A stretch of DNA of 5,759 nt, taken from contig JAUYDO010000163.1 in assembly GCA_030691835.1 (NCBI GenBank), positions 1 through 5,759 of the forward strand, read 5' to 3'. The notes under the pieces are model-generated. The model searched no databases, was not told where the DNA came from, and saw nothing but the letters and a program-made list of their open reading frames with translations. Of this stretch, positions 1-5,759 are shown in pieces. Position 1 is the first letter of the stretch. Every line of letters starts with the position of its first letter. The stretch is from Dehalococcoidia bacterium. Lineage in GTDB: Bacteria > Chloroflexota > Dehalococcoidia > Dehalococcoidales > UBA3254. A program made the position numbers and the translations under genes.

Positions 1-481
1 GCTCCGTGTTTAGAGACTGCGCGACTGCCCGGGAGAGCGCGAGCAGGATAGCCATTTCGCGGTTTCTCTGCTCTAGCTCCTCTATCAGACGCCTGTTCTG
101 GAACACAAGGCTTTGTTTTTCCAGACCTCGCTTTATAACCGATAGCAGATTTTCGGGGTTAAGCGGCTTCTCAAGATAGGCAAAGGCTCCGCGGTTCAGC
201 GATTCCACGGCATTCTTCAACGAGGAGTGCCCGGTGAACATTATTGCCAGCAGGTCGGGGTCCATGCCGAGCAATATTGACAGCAGTTCCGTACCATCCA
301 CATCGGGCAGGCTTATATCCAGAATAGCCACATTATAGAAACGTGCTTCCATCCGGGCTATGGCTTCTCTGGCTGAGCTGGCGGTCCCTACCTCGTAGCC
401 CTTAACCTCCAGAATCAGCTTAGCCACCTGGAGAAACGCGGTCTCGTCATCCACTAAAAGTATGCTTTGTTTGCCCTTCAT
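1..481 (-). CDS. Response regulator with N-terminal receiver, coiled coil and probable GAF start (3' end outside window)
   Basis: About 160 codons are visible and the frame is open to the left edge with no stop. The N-terminus MKGKQSILLVDDE begins a complete CheY-like receiver: acidic pair D11/D12, phospho-acceptor D55 in ILDISLPDVDG, T83 in IMFTGHS and K105 in LEKPLN. After about residue 118 a charged coiled coil runs to about 142 (NRRLIEELEQRNREMA), followed by ILLALSRAVAQSLNTE, which resembles the opening helix of a GAF domain. The full protein is therefore probably receiver-GAF with a further module (kinase, cyclase or other output) beyond the window; which one cannot be told. The start is fixed by AGGAGG five bases upstream. 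It overlaps the double-receiver gene by 35 bp, so translation is probably coupled. It is the third phosphotransfer protein in the same unit and could receive phosphate from the membrane kinase. Confidence 0.92.
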   Translation of the reverse strand, partial: MKGKQSILLVDDETAFLQVAKLILEVKGYEVGTASSAREAIARMEARFYNVAILDISLPDVDGTELLSILLGMDPDLLAIMFTGHSSLKNAVESLNRGAFAYLEKPLNPENLLSVIKRGLEKQSLVFQNRRLIEELEQRNREMAILLALSRAVAQSLNTE

Positions 482-1220
482 CGTTTCCTCCTCGTGTTGC
501 GCTTAGCTCACCTACAAGAGCCATCAGTTGGGCCGGGTCAAAAGGCTTATAGAGGCATGTAACAGCGGAGGCTGACATAGCTTTCTCGATACGCTCGCTC
601 ATCTCGTCTCCGTATCCCGTCATCATGATGCCTATGAGGTCTGAGTTTATTTCTCTCAGCCTCATATAGGTCTCCACCCCGTCCATCACCGGCATCTTCA
701 GGTCGACAAGAGCTATCTGGCAGTATTTTTGCTTCAGTATTTCAATCGCGTTCCAGCCGCTATCCGCCCACTCCGCATCATATCCGTGTAGCTCGAAGGT
801 TCTGGAGAGCGTATAACAGAAGTCACCATCGTCATCCACTATCAACACCGACGGAATGCTTGTAGCCTGAGTAATCACTTTCAAAAGCTTGGTGATGTCA
901 ATCGGCTTCTTAAGCAAGGAGTACGCTCCACCATTTCTGGCTGAACGTAACTGCTCTTCACCAGAATAGGCGGTCATCAGGATGACTCTGGTTCTGGCGT
1001 TAATCAGCCTCATCTGGCGCAGAGCTTCCACTCCGTCAAGCCGTGGCATGACCATGTCCATGAGCACAACATCATAAGGCTGTTCTCTGAACTTATCCAC
1101 GGCTGATAAGCCATCGGGCGCCGTGTCTACGTCAAAGCCCTTGCGTTTCAAAATCATGCCGAAAGTGTCTCTGAGACTCGAATTGTCATCTACTACTAAT
1201 ACGCTCGCCCGCTCTTTCAT
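447..1220 (-). CDS. Tandem double-receiver response regulator with no output domain
   Basis: This 257-residue cytoplasmic protein consists of two CheY-like receivers and nothing else. Receiver 1 (about 5-118) has the acidic pair D11/D12, phospho-acceptor D55 in LMDMVMP, T83 in LMTAYS and K105 in KKPID. Receiver 2 (about 123-240) has D129/D130, D173 in LVDLKMP, T201 in MMTGYG and K225 in YKPFD. Both active sites look complete, so both could be phosphorylated. With no DNA-binding or enzymatic part, it should act by protein contact or as a phosphate relay or sink between the kinase and another partner. The ATG has GGGAGG nine bases upstream, within the end of the kinase gene, which it overlaps by 35 bp. 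It overlaps the next receiver gene by 35 bp in turn. A tail of about 17 residues after receiver 2 is hydrophilic. Given the neighbours, its target could be the archaellum-like motor, but that is inference. Confidence 0.95.
   Translation of the reverse strand: MKERASVLVVDDNSSLRDTFGMILKRKGFDVDTAPDGLSAVDKFREQPYDVVLMDMVMPRLDGVEALRQMRLINARTRVILMTAYSGEEQLRSARNGGAYSLLKKPIDITKLLKVITQATSIPSVLIVDDDGDFCYTLSRTFELHGYDAEWADSGWNAIEILKQKYCQIALVDLKMPVMDGVETYMRLREINSDLIGIMMTGYGDEMSERIEKAMSASAVTCLYKPFDPAQLMALVGELSATRGGNDEGQTKHTFSG
487..492 (-). promoter_or_regulatory. Ribosome binding site of the left-edge receiver gene, inside the double-receiver gene
   Basis: A perfect AGGAGG lies five bases before the ATG at 481, within the end of the double-receiver frame. 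It confirms the start of the gene that runs off the left edge. Confidence 0.8.
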
Positions 1221-2730
1221 TGAGCTTTGCCTCCCTTCTTTGACGTGGTAACCTTAAAGTGAAGGTGGTACCCTTACCCACCTGACTCTTAATCTCGATG
1301 GTCCCGTCGTTCTGGCTGACCAGTCTCCTGGTGATAGCCAGACCGAGCCCGATGCCTTTGGGCTTGGTGGTAAAGAGCGGCTCGAAGATTTTCTTCATGT
1401 TCTCTTCCGGAATGCCACATCCGGTGTCCTCAAAGCTGGCGAAGACATCGCCTTTGCCGTCAGCCCCGGTGCTGATTCTCAGTTCCCCGCCGTCGTTCAT
1501 CGCCTGGATAGCGTTTGATATGATATTGGCAAAAGCCCTGCCCACCTGTTCTCCATCAACGTATATCTCCGGTGAGGCAGTATCCAGCGAGGTTTTCACT
1601 ATCACATTACCGGGAACTGATATCCATGACAGGCTGTCTTTGACCAGCATGTTCAGGTCCAACTTGCTGGGTGACGGCGGACTGACCCGCGTGAAATCAA
1701 GCAGGTCGGTAACGATGCGGTTCATTACATCCACCTGGTGGTCGAGCAGTCCCAGTGTACTCATCGCCTCTTCATCAAGTTTGCCATCCAGGCTCATATT
1801 GAGCAGGTAGGCACAGTTCCTTATCACGTTGAGCGGATTACGCAGCTCGTGCCCCACTCCCGAGGCAAGTTCGCCTACAGCCGCCAGGCGTTCCGAACGG
1901 ATGAGCTTCTCCTGGGTTTGCTCCAGGTCTCTGGTCCTTTTTTCGACCATATCCTCAAGTTGCCCATAGTAGGCTTTTAATGATTGTCCCAGCTCAATCT
2001 CGTGTACCGCACTGCCAATCCTTTCGGCAAGAGCCTTTACCCAGTGACGCTGTTTCCGCAGGTAAGAGTCGCCGCCTGTACAGTACAACTCCATTCTGCC
2101 AAACACCTCACCGCCGGCGCTGAGGTCCTCACTCAATATATCGGGAGAATCGGTGAAGCCGTCTGTCTCATATACCTTGTCCCGCACCACCATCCGTACT
2201 TTGGTCTCGCCTGAATAGCGGATGATGCGCGGTATATTATTGACTGCGGATGCCATGAACTCATCAACGCTGGTACATTCATCAGCCGCTTTGCCCACTT
2301 CGTAAAGGCATCTCAGCTCGTTCATATTTCGTTCACGCTGAATATCATTCTTTTGAATCATGGCAATAGCCGCGCCAACAGCGCTCATGATGATTACGAA
2401 AGCTGTCGGCCGGAACAGGACGCTCTGATACTCGACGACCACAAGTTCGTGGTACAGCAGTGGCAACATAGCTATCAGCGCCGCCGCAACGGCTCCCAGA
2501 ACACCGATGGTGTATGCGGCGTAAACCACGGGCACAAAGAACACAAGCGCATACAGGTCCAGGCCATAGAAATCGTGCAGTCTGTTGAGCGCTACCTGGG
2601 ATGAGGTATATCCCAGACTACCGACGATATCCGGCACGTAGTAGACAATGGCGCATATCGCCATTATCAAGCCGATACGCCATGTATAGTAGCGCATCCC
2701 CTTACCTTTGAAACCTATTTTTTGGTTCAT
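1186..2730 (-). CDS. Membrane sensor histidine kinase (4 TM, GAF-like, HisKA, HATPase_c)
   Basis: A complete orthodox histidine kinase of 514 residues that autophosphorylates on His and passes the phosphate to a receiver Asp. Four hydrophobic segments near residues 19-40, 60-76, 77-99 and 109-126 form an N-terminal membrane sensor without a large outside loop. Residues about 134-245 resemble a GAF domain (NELRCLYEVGKAAD at its start). A coiled coil at 250-282 leads to the H-box GVGHELRNPLNVI with His294. The ATP-binding domain has an N-box NIISNAIQAM (402-411), G1 DTGCGI (435-440), F-box FEPLFTTKPKG (449-459) and G2 GIGLGLAI (459-466). I chose the ATG at 2730 because AAGGGGG lies five bases upstream. 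In-frame ATGs at 2760 (in an ATGA overlap) and 2793 have poorer sites. The last 11 codons overlap the next gene. The two receiver genes right after it are its likely partners. Membrane-embedded or intracellular signals are likely; the ligand cannot be told. Confidence 0.95.
   Translation of the reverse strand: MNQKIGFKGKGMRYYTWRIGLIMAICAIVYYVPDIVGSLGYTSSQVALNRLHDFYGLDLYALVFFVPVVYAAYTIGVLGAVAAALIAMLPLLYHELVVVEYQSVLFRPTAFVIIMSAVGAAIAMIQKNDIQRERNMNELRCLYEVGKAADECTSVDEFMASAVNNIPRIIRYSGETKVRMVVRDKVYETDGFTDSPDILSEDLSAGGEVFGRMELYCTGGDSYLRKQRHWVKALAERIGSAVHEIELGQSLKAYYGQLEDMVEKRTRDLEQTQEKLIRSERLAAVGELASGVGHELRNPLNVIRNCAYLLNMSLDGKLDEEAMSTLGLLDHQVDVMNRIVTDLLDFTRVSPPSPSKLDLNMLVKDSLSWISVPGNVIVKTSLDTASPEIYVDGEQVGRAFANIISNAIQAMNDGGELRISTGADGKGDVFASFEDTGCGIPEENMKKIFEPLFTTKPKGIGLGLAITRRLVSQNDGTIEIKSQVGKGTTFTLRLPRQRREAKLNERAGERISSR
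1230..1235 (-). promoter_or_regulatory. Ribosome binding site of the double-receiver gene, inside the kinase gene
   Basis: GGGAGG lies nine bases before the ATG at 1220, within the last codons of the kinase reading frame. It confirms the overlapping start. Confidence 0.75.
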
Positions 2731-2735
2731 AATTT

Positions 2736-2742
2736 CCCCCTT
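2736..2742 (-). promoter_or_regulatory. Ribosome binding site that decides the kinase start
   Basis: AAGGGGG lies five bases before the ATG at 2730 (MNQKIGF). The longer in-frame starts at 2760 and 2793 lack a comparable site, so the kinase most likely begins here, 26 bp after the previous stop. Confidence 0.7.
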
Positions 2743-2756
2743 GGTTCCAGACGTCC

Positions 2757-3398
2757 TCATCTCTGGATTGCAAAGTCTATTCTCGCCACGCACGGCCGCT
2801 TTGCCTGCTTCGCCGTGTCAGTTTTCTTTACCGGTTGGCTCTTTTGAATATCCTGCATTATCGCCTTCACCTTCGCCAGGTCGTCACAGAGCTCCTGCAC
2901 CGATATATCAGGCAATGACCGAATCAGACGGGTGATAGCGGTCTCCTTCTCCTCCGTGTCCTGCTCAAAAATACTGTCAAGCAGAGATTCTCCTTCTTTC
3001 TTGCTCTCCTCGGCTTTGGGCGCGGTCTCTGCGGTGGCAACGGGCTTATCCTCTTTTCCGGCTAATGGCGGCTGAGCCACCGTTTGAGCCCCCCCGGTCG
3101 TAGCCGCTTCTTTCTCCTTTTCCTGCTTATTGAGAACCGGGTCGGCGGCTTCGGGAGGAACCAGCTCCGCCGGAGGATTGGTCATGCGGACCAGCATTTT
3201 CTCCGCCAGCTCCTCGACCGAAGCGGGTGCCTTTTGCTCCGGCTCCGGTCTGGGTAAGACTTTCTGCTCAGCGGCAGGTTTGGTCTGTTTCTCCTCGGGG
3301 TTTTCCCCGGCTATCTGCTTGTTAACCGGTTTATTTACCCTCGGTCTATTCTTAGGCATCCCAAATGAACCGATTAAATCCGGAAAAAAGCTGCCCAT
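2757..3398 (-). CDS. Unrecognised Pro/Glu/Lys-rich protein between the archaellum motor and the kinase
   Basis: I do not recognise this 213-residue protein. It has no signal peptide or membrane helix, so it is probably cytoplasmic. Residues 1-15 (MGSFFPDLIGSFGMP) are mildly hydrophobic and could form a short docking motif. Residues 16-136 are charged, rich in Pro, Glu, Lys and Ala, and look disordered, apart from a short amphipathic helix near 60-72 (SVEELAEKMLVRM). Residues 137-186, from SLLDSIFEQ through TRLIRSLPDISVQEL to the DLAKVKAIMQDIQ helix, look like a small folded helical domain. The tail is basic. The start is well supported by AGGAGG seven bases upstream. The stop TGA shares bases with an in-frame ATG of the kinase gene. 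It sits where arlJ usually follows arlI. In layout (disordered part plus short conserved end) it recalls the archaeal ArlC/D/E adaptors, but I see no sequence match to them. It could also be a pilus accessory protein or a scaffold that tethers the regulators. Confidence 0.85.
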   Translation of the reverse strand: MGSFFPDLIGSFGMPKNRPRVNKPVNKQIAGENPEEKQTKPAAEQKVLPRPEPEQKAPASVEELAEKMLVRMTNPPAELVPPEAADPVLNKQEKEKEAATTGGAQTVAQPPLAGKEDKPVATAETAPKAEESKKEGESLLDSIFEQDTEEKETAITRLIRSLPDISVQELCDDLAKVKAIMQDIQKSQPVKKTDTAKQAKRPCVARIDFAIQR

Positions 3399-3405
3399 TT
3401 CAGAG

Positions 3406-3411
3406 CCTCCT
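3406..3411 (-). promoter_or_regulatory. Ribosome binding site of the unrecognised 213-residue protein
   Basis: A perfect AGGAGG lies seven bases before the ATG at 3398, inside the 45-bp gap after arlI. This is strong support that the low-complexity reading frame is a real, well-translated gene, and it fixes the start at residue MGSFF and not at the internal Met14. Confidence 0.8.
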
Positions 3412-3443
3412 CGCCTGGTTTATGAATGCTCTCAATTGCCACA

Positions 3444-5273
3444 TTATTTGAAATGTCCATCCCTGTAAGCCTTTGAAAGAAAAGCGTAAAGGTCGTAGAA
3501 CCCCGCGATGCCCTGTTCTTTAAGGCGCTGCAATATCTTAGCCCGCTGTTTTATCTGCTGATATATCTCCCTCCTTCTATCATGGGAGAGCCCGCGCTTG
3601 GGAGCAATCTTGTACTCCATAAGATATGAGTTCTGGTCTCCTCTAAATATGAAGGTGTCGTTAACGGGGTCCCAGACAAACACTTCGATGAAAGAAAAGG
3701 TGTCCGTGACCGAGTCATAGCTGATAATCTCATTGATGCTGGTTATGCGCCTGCCCGTGCGTCCGTCAGGTAAGCGCACCGCCTGGCAGGTGATGACCAC
3801 GTTAAGGTTATCCACATAGCTCTTGGGCACACAGATAGGGTTACCGGTGAGTCTCTGGATGAGTTTTGTCACCGATGAGGCGTGGAAGGTGCTCATGCAG
3901 GCGTGACCCGTTTGCATAGCCTGAAAGGCGATGGCACCTTCAGCACCACGAATCTCGCCGACGATTATTATGTTCGGTCTCTGTCTCAGAGCCGCTTTGA
4001 GCAGGTCGAACATGGTGACGTTGGTTGATTCTGAACTTTTTGTTGATTCCCGGGTGACACCACGAATCCAGTTGGGGTGCGGCACCTGCAGCTCAGGCGT
4101 ATCCTCTATGCTGACTATCTTGTTTTCTGGCGGAATAAAGAGAGCCAGAGCGTTAAGGAGAGTGGTTTTACCGGATGCTGTTTCACCCGATACGAAGATG
4201 TTCATATGCTCCTGGATTATCAGGGACAGGTAAGCCGCCATTTCGTAGTTCAGACCGCCGGATTCTATAACCTCTATAATGCTCATGGGCACCGGGGAGA
4301 ACTTTCTGATGGTGAAGTTGCTGCCCCGCTTGGACACGTCCGTGCCGTAGACTATGTTGACACGAGAGCCATCAGGCAGGGTGGCGTCAACACAGGGGTT
4401 GCGGAAGGTTACCGGATGCTTGACCCTTTCCGCAAGTTGAATTACGAATTTGTCCAGCTCTAAATGAGCCCCAAAGCCGATAGCGGTCTTCACGCCGCCG
4501 AATATCTTATGCTCCACGAAGATGTTGCCCAGACCTGAGCAGGATATATCCTCGATGTAGTTGTCACGAATCATAGGCTCCAGAACACCGAGACCCTCCA
4601 GTTTGCACTTGAGCAGGTACTGGAGACCCTGGTACTGGGCGCGGGTCAATACGATTTTGTTCTTGCTCTTTCCGTTGCCCAGCAGTCTCCACATGGAACC
4701 ATGGCTCTTACCGCCGTTACCATTCCCGTTGGCGTGGTTGCCATTTACATTACTGTTGCCATTGCCGCTGTGACCGTTCCCGCTATTGCCATTTTTCTTA
4801 GCCCTCGGCAATGCTCCGTCACGGATGGATACCATCCGGTCCACGATTTTCTGGACTATTTCAGCCCGCTTCGTTTCATCGGTTATGCCCTCAAGCTCTT
4901 CTACGTATTCAGCCAGGCGCACTTCTATTTCGTCAAGCAGTAAGTCCAGTTCCATACCGAAGCTCGGCTCTACGGGAATATAGTGGTCCCGTATATCCTC
5001 AAGGTTAGCCAGGATGTGCACGAATATGCCGTCACCCACAGGGTATATAATGTTGCGATTCTTGACGCTCCTCATGTCACGATTCAGCTTATCGGCGTAC
5101 TCGGGCATAGTAAGCCCGTTCTTATTGAGGGTCTGTACGTAAAGCAGAAGGTGCTGGTTCTGCTCGCATTTTTTGCGCAGTGACTCGGACAGCTTCTGCT
5201 CAGTTTGCTTGCTGTTTGTATCAGCCTCTTTACTCTCTAATACCGCTTCCAACTTAAAGGGCAAATAAAGCAT
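3444..5273 (-). CDS. arlI: ArlI/FlaI-type archaellum motor ATPase (secretion-ATPase superfamily, GspE/VirB11 type)
   Basis: This is a hexameric cytoplasmic ATPase. In archaea ArlI powers both assembly and rotation of the archaellum, working with ArlH and the membrane protein ArlJ. In this 609-residue protein, residues 1-155 form the N-terminal domain, with the FlaI-typical NIIYPVGDGIFVHIL at 74-88 and YIPVEP at 98-103. Residues 161-192 are an Asn/Gly-rich linker. Residues 205-350 are the second N-domain. The motor core has Walker A GETASGKTT (363-371), an Asp box SIEDTPEL (388-395), Walker B IIIVGEIRG (435-443) and a His box TGHACMSTFHA (455-465). The C-terminus (about 560-609) is the helical FlaI tail. 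All catalytic motifs look intact. The protein is longer than the roughly 500-550 residues usual for FlaI, partly because of the linker. The ATG is supported by TAGGAG five bases upstream, overlapping the arlH stop. ATPases of archaeal adhesive pili are related, but the adjacent arlH and the YPVGD-FVHI block favour ArlI. Confidence 0.93.
   Translation of the reverse strand: MLYLPFKLEAVLESKEADTNSKQTEQKLSESLRKKCEQNQHLLLYVQTLNKNGLTMPEYADKLNRDMRSVKNRNIIYPVGDGIFVHILANLEDIRDHYIPVEPSFGMELDLLLDEIEVRLAEYVEELEGITDETKRAEIVQKIVDRMVSIRDGALPRAKKNGNSGNGHSGNGNSNVNGNHANGNGNGGKSHGSMWRLLGNGKSKNKIVLTRAQYQGLQYLLKCKLEGLGVLEPMIRDNYIEDISCSGLGNIFVEHKIFGGVKTAIGFGAHLELDKFVIQLAERVKHPVTFRNPCVDATLPDGSRVNIVYGTDVSKRGSNFTIRKFSPVPMSIIEVIESGGLNYEMAAYLSLIIQEHMNIFVSGETASGKTTLLNALALFIPPENKIVSIEDTPELQVPHPNWIRGVTRESTKSSESTNVTMFDLLKAALRQRPNIIIVGEIRGAEGAIAFQAMQTGHACMSTFHASSVTKLIQRLTGNPICVPKSYVDNLNVVITCQAVRLPDGRTGRRITSINEIISYDSVTDTFSFIEVFVWDPVNDTFIFRGDQNSYLMEYKIAPKRGLSHDRRREIYQQIKQRAKILQRLKEQGIAGFYDLYAFLSKAYRDGHFK
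4698..4793 (-). repeat. Asn/Gly-rich low-complexity linker inside arlI
   Basis: Residues 161-192 of ArlI are almost entirely Asn, Gly, Ser and His, built from imperfect repeats of N-G, N-G-N and S-G-N-G units. In the DNA this appears as an imperfect hexamer-like repetition of GGCAAT/GGTAAC-type codon pairs. It separates the N-terminal domain from the second N-domain and is probably a flexible, disordered hinge. The codons vary between repeats, which suggests protein-level selection or an old expansion and not a fresh slippage event. Confidence 0.85.
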
Positions 5274-5278
5274 ATCCG

Positions 5279-5284
5279 CTCCTA
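5279..5284 (-). promoter_or_regulatory. Ribosome binding site of arlI, overlapping the arlH stop
   Basis: TAGGAG on the minus strand lies five bases before the arlI ATG and includes the TAG stop of arlH. Termination on arlH places ribosomes directly at this site, which supports translational coupling and near-equal production of the two motor proteins. Confidence 0.8.
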
Positions 5285-5759
5285 GACCCTTGCTTTCGCC
5301 AGGGGAATGATGCTTATCCCTGACTTGGGTTCAATATCAAAGCTGACCACTTCCCCGGTGGAGCGGTCAGCGCCGCGTATCTTTAGCACTTCCATTATTT
5401 TGACCATGCGGTCTCCAACCTGCTCCAGTCTCAGCCTGAGGTGGGCGTCACAGATTGACCGGACGCGTGAAAGGATTTGGTCCTCGAAAGAGTAGGAGTG
5501 AGCCACCAGGAGGACGGTACGGCCTTCGTCACATGCCCGCTTGCACGCCCAGAAAAAGTCTATGGTGGCAACCGGGTTACTGTGCGCTACCAGCAACGTG
5601 ATGGAGTCCACGATAACTAACCCGAAGTCCTTAGGCAGGTTGCTGAAGTGCTCCGTTATATAATGGAAGCGTTTCTTGGCGTCTTTGAAATAACTCGGCA
5701 CGCTCAACGGGTAGATACGGAAACGGTCAGTCAGAAAGAAATCCAGCGTGTACAATGAT
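5282..5759 (-). CDS. arlH: ArlH/FlaH-type archaellum motor ATPase, C-terminal part (5' end outside window)
   Basis: ArlH is a RecA/KaiC-fold ATP-binding protein. In archaea it sits under the ArlJ platform and binds the ArlI hexamer, and its nucleotide state is thought to regulate motor assembly or switching. About 158 codons are in the window. The frame stays open to the right edge and a TTG near 5755 is only an internal Leu codon, so the true start is outside. A Walker B strand (FGLVIVDSITLL, its Asp at 5606-5608) is present. It is followed by a helix and strand ending in TVLLVAHSYSF, then the SRVRSICDAHLRLRLEQVG stretch, a KIRGADRSTGE loop and an SFDIEPKSGISIIPLAKA tail, an arrangement typical of FlaH and not of KaiC proper. 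The Walker A loop and roughly 75 N-terminal residues must lie outside, given a usual family length near 235. The stop is 8 bp before arlI, so the two are certainly co-transcribed. A generic KaiC-like ATPase is the alternative, but the arlI neighbour makes that unlikely. Confidence 0.87.
   Translation of the reverse strand, partial: SLYTLDFFLTDRFRIYPLSVPSYFKDAKKRFHYITEHFSNLPKDFGLVIVDSITLLVAHSNPVATIDFFWACKRACDEGRTVLLVAHSYSFEDQILSRVRSICDAHLRLRLEQVGDRMVKIMEVLKIRGADRSTGEVVSFDIEPKSGISIIPLAKARV

Noticed and set aside
3399..3443. A possible hairpin (AGAGC...GCTCT) around the Shine-Dalgarno in the gap after arlI
   Set aside because: The stem is only five base pairs with a loop of over 20 bases and no U-tract, so neither a terminator nor a convincing RNA switch is supported.
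3551..3733. A 60-codon minus-strand frame inside arlI
   Set aside because: It is out of frame within the conserved end of arlI, with no recognisable content.
4698..4793. The repeated stretch as a CRISPR array or intergenic tandem repeat
   Set aside because: Repeats are short, imperfect and in frame within arlI, encoding an Asn/Gly linker; there are no spacers.
3444..5273. Reading the ATPase as TadA/VirB11 or PilT/PilB of a bacterial pilus or secretion system
   Set aside because: The N-terminal YPVGD-FVHI block, the HFK C-terminal end and the adjacent FlaH-type gene fit ArlI better; PilB/GspE zinc-binding cysteines are not seen.
1298..5495. Several open frames of 60-170 codons on the plus strand, such as 1298-1810, 4077-4463 and 3130-3468
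   Set aside because: Each lies wholly opposite a well-supported minus-strand gene, shows no family motifs or good ribosome site, and has the Ser/Pro- or Leu-rich composition expected of an antisense shadow.
5282..5755. A complete small protein starting at the TTG at 5755
   Set aside because: The frame stays open to the edge and the sequence begins in the middle of the RecA-fold domain before Walker B, so this is the end of a longer gene.

Overview
All six supportable genes lie on the minus strand and are packed head to tail. The two inter-gene overlaps are 35 bp each and the three gaps are 8, 45 and 26 bp. Almost every start has a good Shine-Dalgarno match. The window therefore looks like the inside of one long operon that is cut at both edges. 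Transcription runs from high to low coordinates. There is no gene-free stretch above 45 bases, and I see no promoter, terminator, RNA gene, repeat array or mobile element.

In transcription order the genes are: (1) the C-terminal two thirds of an ArlH (FlaH)-type RecA/KaiC-fold ATPase, whose start lies beyond the right edge; (2) a complete ArlI (FlaI)-type motor and secretion ATPase of 609 residues with an unusual Asn/Gly-rich linker; (3) a 213-residue Pro/Glu/Lys-rich protein that I do not recognise, with a helical C-terminal segment; (4) a membrane sensor histidine kinase with four predicted N-terminal membrane helices, a GAF-like region, and HisKA and HATPase domains; (5) a response regulator made only of two receiver domains; (6) the start of another receiver protein that leads into a coiled coil and a probable GAF domain, cut by the left edge.

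ArlH and ArlI are the cytoplasmic motor pair of the archaellum, the type-IV-pilus-like rotary filament of Archaea. The kinase and regulators look bacterial, and together with strong Shine-Dalgarno sites they suggest a bacterium, most plausibly a Chloroflexota member related to Dehalococcoidia, where archaellum-like genes are known to occur. The phylum is inferred from general family resemblance. An archaeon with bacterial-type signalling genes is not excluded from this window alone.

The reading I favour is an archaellum-like (or archaellum-derived pilus) motor module, transcribed together with a dedicated phosphorelay that may control motor assembly, switching or expression. The membrane platform gene arlJ, which normally follows arlI, is not in its usual place. 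That place is taken by the unrecognised protein, which makes it a good candidate for a new component or adaptor linking the motor to signalling.
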